Positions 53,542 to 64,000 of a stretch of DNA of 64,000 nucleotides are shown in pieces. Every line of letters starts with the position of its first letter. Within the stretch, counting starts at the first letter, position 1. This DNA comes from Anaerobacillus sp. CMMVII (GTDB taxonomy: Bacteria; Bacillota; Bacilli; Bacillales; Anaerobacillaceae), in NCBI RefSeq assembly GCF_025377685.1, contig NZ_JACEHK010000017.1:310001-374000 (forward strand). The letters are read 5' to 3'. A program made the translations under genes and the position numbers. The notes beneath the pieces are model-generated. The model searched no databases, was not told the DNA's origin, and saw only the letters and a program-made list of their open reading frames with translations.

Positions 53542-56500
53542 GTGAAAAAAGCGACTTTGTTATTTTTTAGTTGGTTATTGGTGTTTAGCAGTCTAGTTCC
53601 TTCTATCGGTCATTCAGTTGCTAGTGCAGAGGATGCCCCTCATCGGTACCATGTAGATTCTGTTTTGGCTAGTGTCCATGATGGTAATGTCCCAGAAAAT
53701 ACGCTTGATGATGATTTAGGAACAAGGTGGTCTGCTCAAGGAGAAGGAGAGTGGATCCAGTATGATTTAGGTAGAGTGGAAGAACTAGGCTATTTAGGGG
53801 TTGCTTTTCATAGTGGTAATGTACGTAAGTCTACGATCGGTGTTGAATTGTCTGTTGATGGCTCAGAATGGTCCAAGGTCGTTAGTCAATTTGAAAGCAG
53901 CGGGGAAAGCATTAATTTAGAATTAGTAGATTTTGACGACCAAACAGCAAGATATGTTAGGATTATTGGCTACGGAAACTCCAGCAATGCTTGGAATAGC
54001 CTGACTGCTGTTCATATTTATGCACCCGGTGAACCAGTAGTTGAACAATTAACAGTTCTCGATCCAGGTCCCAAGCCTGATGCAAAACCTTTTACAAAAG
54101 CAGGTTTATATTATCCAGATGAAACTGAATATGTTCCACACACTCCGAATGCTGTCACAGGAGTAACGTTAAATGTGTTAGATTTCGGAGCAGATACACA
54201 AGATAGTGACCATGATGATACGCCTGCCATTATTGCGGCGATTGAAGCAGCTCAACCAGGAGATGAGGTCTATTTTCCGAACGGTATCTATAATTTAAGA
54301 GGAACGATGCCGAACGATCATACATCCCATTTTTACTTAAAAAATGGAGTAAACCTAAGAGGCCAAAGTGAAAAAGGTGTAAAACTCGTATCTCACTTTG
54401 ATGTCAAAGAGGTGCCTAATAGTAAGGTTATTACTTCCTATGGGAGACATGATGTAGTTGTCTCTAATTTAACGATTACCTCTACGTTCGATGGTGCTTA
54501 TTCAGAAAATCCTAGTGTAAATAATCCAGAACGTGGAGGTCCAGGGTATGGAATTTTTATAGCAGATTTCGCAGGTCAAGCCTCTCATCATATTACGATT
54601 GATCAGGTAACCATTGAGAAATTTCAACGAATGGGCATTCGCATTGAAAAGAGTAATCGAGTAGTCGTTGAAAACTCTACATTCCGAAACGCTACCGATG
54701 TTGGTGGTGGAGGAGCCGGTTATGGTGTAACGATCCAAGGAATTCAAGGGATTGACCGATTAGGCCATGCCAATGATACGTATTTTAATGTGGTAAGAAA
54801 CAATAGTTTTGAAGGTCCATATATGAGACATGGAACACTAATTCAAAATTTTGCCCATAACAATCTAGTTGACGGAAACAAGTATAAAGATAATATTCAT
54901 GATGCAATTGATTTACATGGACAAGGCGAATATTTAAATGAGGTGCGGAATAATCGAGTCGACGGAGTGATTCGAGGTGGTATTGGGGTAGGAAATACAG
55001 GGGGAACAGCTCCAAACTCCCATTCTGCTTCAGGGGAAGGGAATTACATTCACCACAATACATTAACGAATACTCGTGATGGTATTACTGTCATTATGGG
55101 ATCTCCAGGAACCGTCATCGAGAAAAATACGATTGTGAATACTCGCGGACCGGCAAATTCAAAAGGGATTTATTTGCTAAATGCCCCGCGCACCGTAGTA
55201 AAAGATAACACGATTGTAAATAACCGTGCTTCAGGTTTCTGGGCAATTTATATTGCAGAAGATCTGGGAGATAGAAATAATAACAACAAAGGTGCCGGAA
55301 TTCCAGAAGATATTACGGTTATTAATAATAAAATTGTTAATAGTACGAATGGGATTCGAATAGAGGCTGGTAAGCGAATTACTGTTGAAAATAACCTGCT
55401 CCAAAATATTTCTGGAGAAGAGTTTGTCTATTTAATTAATGAGGAAGATGAAAAGGAAGTAATTAACGTAGCTCTGAATCCTACCGATGATGCGAAAGTA
55501 GATATTCAGTCCCCTGATAGTAATTACGGTGTTTATAACCAGGATTTACTATCTAATGTAAATTTTTATAAGTATTTTAATATAAAAAGTAATTCCTCGA
55601 AAACTACTGGTCGAGTTGCTTACTTTAAATATGACCTATCGGACATTAATGAGATTAGTAGTGCAGCGTTCCAATTAACAGGAAAAACAGGTAGCAATAC
55701 AACCTCAGTAGAATTAGCTGTTTTTGCTATACTGGAAAACAATTGGGATGAGGAAACGATTACTTGGAATAATGCTCCTAACTTAGCTGATAATGTTGTC
55801 GAAGTGACAGGGGTTGATGAGACTGCATTTTATATTGGAAGCTTTACTGTCGATCAAGCAGATAATGCCGAATATAGTGTGGATGTAACAGAATTTGTGA
55901 AAATGCGAACGATGAAGTCAGTTTCTTAGTTATCGACAAACTAGGACAAAACGGAAATGTAAATCTATATTCGAAAGAAGAAGCAGACGCCTCTCGTTGG
56001 CCTGTACTATCTATTAATACCTATGAGTCGGAAAACACTCAGCCAGAAGAAGACGATACATTGACCTACATTCCGTTTACCCCAACCGATGATGCGAAGG
56101 TAGACATTGAGTTTCCAAACAGAAATTATGGTGTTTCTGATCCAAGCCTTGAAGGAGAACGTGATGTAAACTTCCATAAGTACTTTAATATTAAAAGTAA
56201 TTCCACGAAAACGACTGGAAGAGTTGGCTTTTATAAATTTAATATAGATGAGTTAGGAGAAGAGCTCGAAAAAGCAACTTTTCAATTAACAGGAAGACTC
56301 GGTAGTAATACGACTTCTGTTGAACTTGCTGTATTTGGAATACTCGAAAATAATTGGAGCGAAGAAACCATCACTTGGAATACAGCACCTAATTTGTTAA
56401 GTGATCGCGTTGAGGTAACTGGTGAAAATGAGTCAGCATTTTTCTTAGGAACGTTTACAGTAAATCAATCTGTGGTCACTGAACATAGTGTCGATGTAAG

Positions 56501-56642
56501 TGAATTTGTAAAAAATGCAGCGGGAAATGAAGTGAGTTTTCTAGTCATAGATTTATTAGGTCAAGGTGGAAATGTGAACTTATATTCCAAAGAAGAGGCA
56601 AATTCCTCCTACAGGCCAGTATTATCAATTGGAGTTAAATAA
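53542..56642 (+). CDS. Secreted beta-helix polysaccharide lyase/hydrolase with F5/8C and two CBM96 (DNRLRE) domains, one frameshift near 55902
   Basis: GTG 53542. Order: signal peptide (KKATLLFFSWLLVFSS...ASA), F5/8 type C or CBM32-like domain (HVDSVLASVHDGNVPENTLD to ARYVRIIGYG), right-handed parallel beta-helix (about residues 200-640, opening LDFGADTQDSDHDDTPAI as in pectate lyase superfamily proteins, many VxxNx repeats such as IEKNTIVNTR), then CBM96/DNRLRE module 1 (PTDDAKVDIQSPDSNYG). The A-run at 55902 is one base short; the frame continues as NDEVSFLVIDKLGQNGN and then CBM96 module 2 (PTDDAKVDIEFPNRNYG). About 1034 aa. CBM96 modules bind alginate-type polymers, so uronic-acid polysaccharide is a plausible substrate. 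Confidence 0.85.
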
Positions 56643-56804
56643 ATGTAGAGTGCAGTAAGGGGGAATTCCATGGGAGTTCCCCCTCTTGTTAGTCAATTGA
56701 AACAAAAGTTAGTTTACGTCAACCATTTCAGGCACGCACTTGAGTAAATCCCAAAGAGGTTGTAGATACTAAACAAATCAAAAACGATCAGACAGGTGTA
56801 CATC

Positions 56805-57442
56805 ATGGAGAAAAAATCGTTATTTCGGTTTATTGTGACAGTATTAATACTTATCCAATGCTTTATTTTCCTTACCTATTCAGTTGTTAATAACGGGGTA
56901 GATCGGTTAGATCAGTATGTAATTGACATAGTTAAGCCATTTGAGACCGACTTTCTAACAACAGTAATGAAAGTATTTAGTTATATTGGTAACACCATGC
57001 CAGTGATTATCATATCGCTTATCCTACTGATGATTATCTATAAAATATATAAAAGTGGCATGAAGTTGTTTTATTTATCGTTGTGTTGGTCGGTTCTACA
57101 GCCATAAATCAAGCTCTTAAATTTTTAATCAAACGAGAGCGGCCTCTGTCACGGTTAATTGATGAAGGTGGATTTAGTTACCCAAGTGGTCATACAATGG
57201 CAGCTGTTTCTTTGTACGGGATCATTACCTTTATATTATGGAGGCATGTTAAAACCTCAACAAGACGAGTCATGTTGATTGTGTTTAGTTGCTTCATGAT
57301 TATCTTTATCGCGATTAGCCGAATTTATTTAGGAGTCCATTATACAACCGATATACTTGGAGCCTTCCTAGTAAGTGGAACCTGGCTTTACGTCACCATT
57401 TGGCTGTACCAATATCGAATTGAAAAAAAACATGAGGAATGA
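56805..57442 (+). CDS. PAP2-family lipid phosphatase, one frameshift near 57065
   Basis: ATG 56805. Six membrane helices and the three phosphatase motifs: KFLIKRERP, PSGHTMA and SRIYLGVHYTTD. The frame breaks near GAAGTTGTTTTATT and resumes as VVLVGSTAINQALKFL. About 213 aa when repaired. PgpB/BcrC-like enzymes dephosphorylate undecaprenyl pyrophosphate or phosphatidylglycerophosphate at the outer membrane face. Single-gene unit. Confidence 0.86.
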
Positions 57443-58138
57443 TTGCTTTAAATACTGGCTTGATTTGAGCTATGTGACTAGGGTTTACAATACTTAGGGA
57501 AAGTGGGTTACATAGCGCAGATCTATGCGACCGTAAATTACAAAATTTAGGAAAATTAGGTCACTAATCACTGGCATTAGTGACTGTAATTACAATTAGA
57601 AAAATAAAGTCCCGTAGTGCAGAACTATAAGACCACAATCTACATATTTAGCTTAGGTGCTAAGGTAAGTCCCTTAGCACTTTCTACAGTTCTAGGCAGA
57701 CTCCGCTAAAACATCCTATGGAAATTTTCTTGCTCCGTTCCATTACTGTTCCTTATAATACACCCCCGCTTCACCTATATGTCCACGTGAGATGGAATAT
57801 TCATGAAAAATGTCCATGAAGGGTGTCTGACACCCAAATGACATCGTTTGCGCACGAGGTTGCACAAACTCGGCACAAACCTACCAAACTGCTAGTTCGC
57901 CGATCATCCTGCCTTTAAATTACCGAAATATTAAAAATAACTGCCCTAACCACGAAATTTCCTGTTGCACTAAAGCCAAAAACAAAGTATCTTAGATTTA
58001 ACGGTTAAATGTTAGCGTTTGCATAGATAGAAAAATAGAGTCCTTTTTGCTATCTATCTTTTTTACCAGATTTGTGCAAACGGTTTCGCAATAACCGGAA
58101 CAAAATACTCAAACAAACTGAAAGGGGTAAAGAAGCGT
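57443..58138. other. Long intergenic region upstream of the amylopullulanase gene
   Basis: No ORF. Contains the palindromic core GGGTGTCTGACACCC at 57823-57837 (same family as 3423-3455), a GC-mixed stretch that may be repeat debris, and near the gene a second operator-like half-site (GTTAGCGTTTGCATA, about 58011-58025) ahead of the stronger palindrome at 58075. Confidence 0.5.
58075..58090 (+). promoter_or_regulatory. LacI-family/cre-like operator
   Basis: TGCAAACGGTTTCGCA is a near palindrome with the central CG typical of CcpA, MalR and other LacI-family sites. It is about 50 nt upstream of the start codon of a starch-degrading enzyme, so sugar-dependent repression is likely. Confidence 0.6.
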
Positions 58139-61100
58139 ATGATTAGTAAGAAATATCAAAGGTTACTTTCATTTTGGTTATCTCTTATTATGGTTTTTTC
58201 CGTTTTTACCAGCTATATTCCGGCTGTAGTAACGGCAGAAACTACTAGTTCCGTTGAACGTCATATTCACTTTGAATATGAGAGACCAAACGGAGACTAC
58301 ACAGGTTGGAATCTGTGGGTTTGGGGTACAGATGCAAAAAACGATCAGATCGACTTTACAGAATTTAAAGATGGTAAAGCGATTGCTAAAATTGCAGTAG
58401 GTCCGAAGGCTGATACCGTCGGCTTTATCGTTCGTCGTGGTGATTGGGAAGAGAAAGATCCTGATATGGACCGCAATATTAAATTAAATAAAAATGACCC
58501 TATCACGAAAGTTTTTGTAAAAAGTGGTCAAGCTCCATTTCATATAGTTCCGGATGGTACGGCACCTGTTGTCGATAATGGCAATGCCCATTTTTACTTC
58601 CGAGATAAAACCCTATTTTACAACAACGAAATGGCCAAAATCGAAAAAGTTGAGCTTAGTGTAGCTGATGCTCGCTTCGAGATGGTTTATGAGCCGCTTA
58701 ATGAACGTTTTGTTTACACATATGAAAATATAGCTCCTGGAGTTTATGATTATACTTATTTCGTAACGGTCGACGGTGTGACAACAGAGGTTACAGATCC
58801 TTACAATACGGTTAATGGGAAGTCGACGTTAGCGTATGTCGTTGCTGATGTGAACGTCACAGGCTCTGTATATCCAAAAGCTGTTACGTATAATCAAAAT
58901 GCAGTTGTTACAGTAGAACTTGATAACAAAGATGAAATTGAAATTCGTGAACTATATGTTGACGCTACAAGTGTTGGTGGTCCTGCGAAGCTAAAAGTGG
59001 ACCCACTATTAAATGAAGTGACAATTTCTGTAGATCACAAAACAACAGCTGGTCAAAAGGTATTACCGATTGTTGCAGTTGATGCATTTGGTGGTACTCA
59101 TAAAGGTGAAGTGACCCTTGAAGTGAAAGCGCGAACATTTATTGGTGAAGCGGACTTCGATTGGGATGAAGCCTTAATTTATTTCTTATTAACAGACCGT
59201 TTCTTCGATGGAGACTCAACGAATAACGATCCTTATAAAATGAATTATGATACAAGCTTACCTGGTGCTTACCAAGGTGGAGATTTCAAAGGAATTACGA
59301 AAAAATTAGATTATCTTAATGACTTAGGAATTAATACAATTTGGATCAATCCGATTGTCGAAAATATTAAGTTCGATGTTAGACACCAAAATCCTGGGAC
59401 ACCGTACTATGGCTACCATGGCTATTGGGCGAGTAACTTTGAAAAGTTAAACCCGCACTTTGGCTCGATGGCAGATTTCCACGAATTAATTGACGAAGCT
59501 CATGCTCGTGGAATGAAAATTATGGTTGACGTTGTGTTAAACCATACAGGTTATGGGTTGAAAGTCGTTGATGGTGAATTAGCTGTCGATAAACGTCCGA
59601 ATGGATACCCAACTGACGCGGAGCGTGAATTTTACAAGGATATGCTTCGTCAAGGTAAAAATGTTGGTGAAGCAACTGTTCGCGGTGAACTAGCTGGGTT
59701 ACCTGATTTCATTACAGAAGATTCGGCAGTTCGTAATCAAATTGTGGAATGGCAAGTAGATTGGATCAATAAATCTCGTACGGCTAAAGGAAACACGATT
59801 GATTACTTCCGTGTCGATACAGTCAAGCACGTTGAAGATACAACATGGATGGCATTTAAAAATGAATTAACAAAAGCGATGCCTGAATTCAAGATGATTG
59901 GCGAATCATGGGGGGCGTCGCAAAACGATGATCATGGCTACTTAAACACAGGCATGATGGACTCGCTACTAGATTTCAATTTTAAAAACTATGCTCGTAA
60001 CTTTGCAAATGGTCAACTTGATCAAGTTCATAACACGTTAGTTGCAAGAAATAATAAGTTAACAAACAGTGCAACGTTAGGACAATTTTTAGGAAGTCAT
60101 GATGAGAATGGATTTTTACATTCGGTGAATGGCGACAAAGGGAAGTTAAAAATTGCTGCGGCACTACAAATCACCGCTAAAGGTCAGCCTGTCATCTATT
60201 ATGGTGAGGAACTAGGGTTATCTGGTGAGGCAAACTATCCTTACTATACAAACCGACCAAATATGCCTTGGGACAAAGTAGCAGGTAATGACGTTCTTTC
60301 TCACTACCAAAAGCTATTGGCGTTTAGAGGTGAAAACGCGAAAGTATTTGCAAAAGGTGATCGTGTAAAACTTGCAGGATCTGATCAAGAAAAATATCAA
60401 ATTTTCTCTCGTAATTACGAAGGTGAGTCTGTTTATGTAGGCTTAAACGTTGCGGAACAAGCGAAGCAAGTAACACTAGCTGTGAGTTCTTCAGACCTTG
60501 TCGTAACAGATCATTATTCAGGGAAAACGTACACTGCTGAAAATGGGGAAGTTTCATTTTCAATCCCGGCAATGGCTGAAGGTGGAACCGTTCTTCTTAC
60601 AGCTGAAGGCGGAACAATTTTAGGAACTCAGAGCACGTTACGAGTTCATTACCAAAGAACAAATCATGATTATGCGAACCTAGGTTTATGGCTATGGGGT
60701 GACGTTACAGCGCCTTCAGAAAATTGGCCAACAGGTGCGACAATGTTCGTGGCAGGACAAGAAACAAGTTTTGGTGCATACCTTGACATTACGTTAAAGC
60801 CAAATGCCCAAGAAGTAGGGTTCTTAGTTTTAGATGTAACGAATGAACAAAAAGATGGAAATGATAAAACGGTCCAACTTACTCCAGGTGTAACAGATAT
60901 TTGGATCAAACAAGGCTCGGATGAAGTATTCTACAAGAACCCTGATGAAGAAGCAGGAATTCCTGAAAATACACTACGAGTTCACTACCAAAGAATAGAT
61001 AACAACTTTACGGATTTAGGCTTATGGTTATGGGATGACGTTGCTACACCGTCAAGCAACTGGCCAACGGGTGGGACAAAATTCGTTGCTGACCAAACGA

Positions 61101-64000
61101 CAAGCTACGGTGCGTACCTTGATATTCCACTAATTCCGAATGCACAAAAAGTTGGTTTCCTTGTCTTAAACACAACAAATGGTGATAAAGACGGCGACGA
61201 TAAAAAGTCGAGCTATTCTCACCAGAAATTAATGAAGTATGGATTAAACAAGGCTCTGACGAAGTATTCTTCTGGGAACCGGTTGATCTTCCTGAAAATA
61301 CCGTACGTATTCACTATGAAAGATCAGAAAAAGACTATGATGGTTGGGCAGTTTGGAACTGGGCAGATGTTGTCGCACCATCAGATGGTTGGCCAAATGG
61401 CGCTACTGATAAAGCGGGTGTTGGCAAATATGGTGCTTACTACGATATTAGTTTACAAGAAGCAGCTAAAAAAATAGGCTTCCTGTTTGTAAATAAGCAA
61501 AACGGTAGTCAAACAAGTGATTATAGTTTTGAAATGCTAGATCAATATAAAGAAATTTTTGTTAAGCATGGTGATGACAAAATTTACACGAATCCATTTG
61601 GAGCAATTCCAGTTGTGCTTGTTTCTGGTGAATTGCTTTCAGACAAAAAAATCGGTCTTGTTTTTTCGAAAACAGAAGGCTTAACTGTTGATGAGTTAAA
61701 AAATGAAATTTCGATCAAAGACAAGGATGGCCAAACAATCACGTTCGACAGTGTCACAATTGAAGATGCCAAGCGCGTGAACATTCACGGTCAATTCGAC
61801 TTAGATCAAGCTCCGTTTGAAATCACTTATGGTGAGAGAACAGTGTCGGCAAAAGCTGGCTGGAGATTAATTGACGAAATGTATGGCTATGATGGTGAGC
61901 TAGGCGTTAAGCTACACGCCGATGGAACAGCAACATTAAAGCTATGGTCTCCAAAAGCGGATCAAGTTTCTGTTGTTCTATATGACAAAGACGATCAATA
62001 CAAAGTTGTGAAAGAAGCAGTGCCAATGACACTTGGTGAAAAAGGTGTTTGGACTGTCACACTTGATAAAGCAAATACAGGATTAGATAGCTTAAGAGGT
62101 TTCTACTATCACTTCAGTATTACTCATGGTGAAGTGACGAAATTAGCGCTTGATCCTTATGCAAAATCAATGGCAGCTTGGAGTCATGAAGCAGGGTACC
62201 CAGTTGGGAAAGCAGCAATTGTTGATCTTTCTAGCATTGGTCCTGAATTAGATTTTGCCGAGATTCCTGGCTATGAAAAGCGTGAGGATGCGATCATTTA
62301 CGAAGTTCACGTTCGTGACTTTACATCTGATCCAAACATTGCAGCAGATCTGAAGGCTCAATTTGGAACTTTCGCTGCCTTTGTTGAAAAATTAGATTAC
62401 ATCCAATCATTAGGTGTTACTCATATCCAACTCCTACCAGTGATGAGCTACTTTTTTGGCGACGAATTGAAAAATCAAGTAAGAATGCTCGAGTATGCCT
62501 CAACACAAACGAACTATAACTGGGGTTATGACCCTCACAGTTACTTCTCTCTTTCAGGAATGTATTCAGAAAATCCGAATGATCCTGAACTACGAGTAAA
62601 AGAATTTAAGAATTTAATTGGTGAGATTCATAGACGTGATATGGGTGTTATTCTAGATGTTGTTTACAACCATACTGCAAGAGTTTCCATTTTCGAAGAC
62701 CTTGTACCAAACTACTATCATTTTATGGATGCTGATGGTACGCCAAGAACAAGCTTTGGTGGCGGACGTTTAGGTACAACTCATAAAATGGCAAGAAGAG
62801 TTCTTGTTGACTCAATTCTTCACTGGGTCAATGAGTACAAAGTCGATGGTTTCCGTTTTGATATGATGGGTGACCATGATGCAGAAAGTATTCAAGAAGC
62901 GTTTGATAAAGCGAAAGCCATCAATCCGAACATTGTGATGATCGGTGAAGGCTGGAGAACATTTGCTGGTGATGAAGGCGATCCTGTACAACCAGCTGAC
63001 CAAGACTGGATGCAATACACAGAAGCTGTTGGTAGCTTCTCTGATGAATTCAGAAATGAATTAAAATCAGGATTCGGTAGCGAAGGTCAACCGAGATTTA
63101 TTACAGACGGTGCAAGAAACGTTCAACAAATTTTTGAAAACATTAAGGCTCAACCACGTAATTTCGTGGCAGATCAGCCAGGTGATGTCGTTCCTTATAT
63201 TGAAGCGCATGACAACTTAACACTGTACGATGTGATTGCTCAATCAATTAAGAAAGACCCAGCAATTGCTGCCAATGATTTAGAGATCCATAAGCGAATT
63301 AGAATTGGGAATGCGATGGTACTTACAGCTCAAGGAACAGCCTTTATCCACGCTGGTCAAGAGTTTGGACGTACAAAGCAATGGTTAGCTCCGGCCGAAG
63401 AAGCTCCATACAAGTCTACGTTCATGGTAGACCAAGAGGGTAAGCCGTTCCAAAATCCATACTTCATTCATGACTCTTATGACTCGTCAGATATCATTAA
63501 CAGATTTGATTGGGAAAAAGCAACAAACGCTGAGCTATATCCTGTGAACAACGTCACTCGTGAGTACACACAAGGATTAATCGCGTTACGTAGATCAACA
63601 GACGCCTTCAGATTAGGCTCAAAAGAACTAGTTGACCAAAATGTAACCTTAATCAATGCAGCAGAAGTAAGAACAAATGACAAAGTAATCGCCTACCGCA
63701 ACGAAGCAACAAACGGAGATGCCTACTATGTATTCGTTAATGCTGACAACACCGAAAGAAGCTTTACTATCGGTGAAGACTTAACAACAGGCATCGTCAT
63801 AGTAGACAGTGACGAAGCAGGTATTACTGCAGTTCAAGCAGAAACAGGCTTCACGTTAACAACTGAGAAAATTACCTTAGATGCGTTAACAACTGTTGTC
63901 ATTAAAGTTGCGGTCGAGCAGGAAGAGCCAGGCGACGGCGAACCAGGCGATGGTGAACCGGGAGATGGTGAGCCAGGAGATGGTGAACCAGGAGACGGCG
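58139..64000 (+). CDS. Secreted amylopullulanase (alpha-amylase plus type I pullulanase), runs off the window, one frameshift near 61205
   Basis: ATG 58139 after AAAGGGG. Signal peptide (KYQRLLSFWLSLIMVFS...TAE), CBM41-like module, Ig/PUD region, GH13 alpha-amylase with Asp560 (DYFRVDTVKH), Glu589 (IGESWG) and Asp655 (LGSHDENG), CBM41/PUD repeats (LRVHYQRTNHDYANLGLWLW and two more), then after the break (GATAAAAAGTCG, one A short) a third PUD, pullulanase N-terminal domains and GH13_14 pullulanase with YNWGYDP, nucleophile in GFRFDMMGD (62860), Glu in MIGEGW (62947) and Asp in EAHDN (63211). It ends in a PGDGE-repeat linker. Dual-headed enzymes of this type are known from alkaliphilic Bacillus and cut alpha-1,4 and alpha-1,6 bonds of starch. 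Confidence 0.92.
63925..64000 (+). repeat. 15-bp tandem repeat encoding PGDGE
   Basis: Five or more copies of GAGCCAGGCGACGGC-like units at the right edge, with synonymous differences between copies. They encode a flexible acidic linker, probably leading to a further binding or wall-attachment domain outside the window. Confidence 0.88.

Overview
The window looks like part of a chromosome from a spore-forming, probably alkaliphilic member of the Bacillaceae (Bacillota). Evidence: AT-rich DNA with strong GGAGG ribosome binding sites, the order est - rnr - smpB - ssrA next to secG, Vpr-type subtilases with PA domains, CWB2 cell-wall repeats, a SpoIIP-like protein, and a dual-domain amylopullulanase of the kind known from alkaliphilic Bacillus. 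The species cannot be fixed from sequence alone.

Layout. (1) 1-6.3 kb: two secreted subtilases, the first cut by the window edge. (2) 6.3-12.3 kb: core block with secG, two alpha/beta-hydrolases, rnr, smpB and the tmRNA gene ssrA. A 270-nt group I intron interrupts the T-loop of the ssrA tRNA-like domain. (3) 12.4-16.4 kb: recombinase debris, then an AAA ATPase plus subtilase pair resembling the IetAS anti-phage system, with several frameshifts. (4) 17-44.6 kb: a tyrosine recombinase on the minus strand, an IS110-family element, then about 25 kb of small, nearly all plus-strand genes. These are mostly membrane proteins and lipoproteins, with a GNAT, a methyltransferase, a GrpB-type protein, a caspase-like protein and an ECF sigma/SpoIIP-like pair. 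They are separated by about 37 related hairpin repeats with constant outer boxes and variable inner stems. The layout is that of an integron (recombinase gene divergent from a cassette array), but the recombinase is XerC/D-like and I see no IntI-specific insertion. (5) 38.3-42.9 kb: a group II intron inserted inside one of these repeats; its reverse transcriptase gene is itself split by a second group II intron (a twintron). (6) 44.8-51.9 kb: Tn7-like genes tniQ, a tnsA-tnsB fusion, tnsC and a second tniQ. (7) 52.8-64 kb: a LAGLIDADG endonuclease, a secreted beta-helix polysaccharide lyase/hydrolase with two CBM96/DNRLRE modules, a PAP2 phosphatase and a large secreted amylopullulanase that runs off the window.

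Most interesting: the cassette array with its recombinase, the twintron lodged in an array repeat, the ssrA intron, and the Tn7-like element.

Caution. About 30 apparent single-base frameshifts occur in otherwise well-conserved genes, mostly as one base missing from a homopolymer, including in the housekeeping gene rnr. Many are probably sequencing errors, so I annotate such genes as one locus and name the break.
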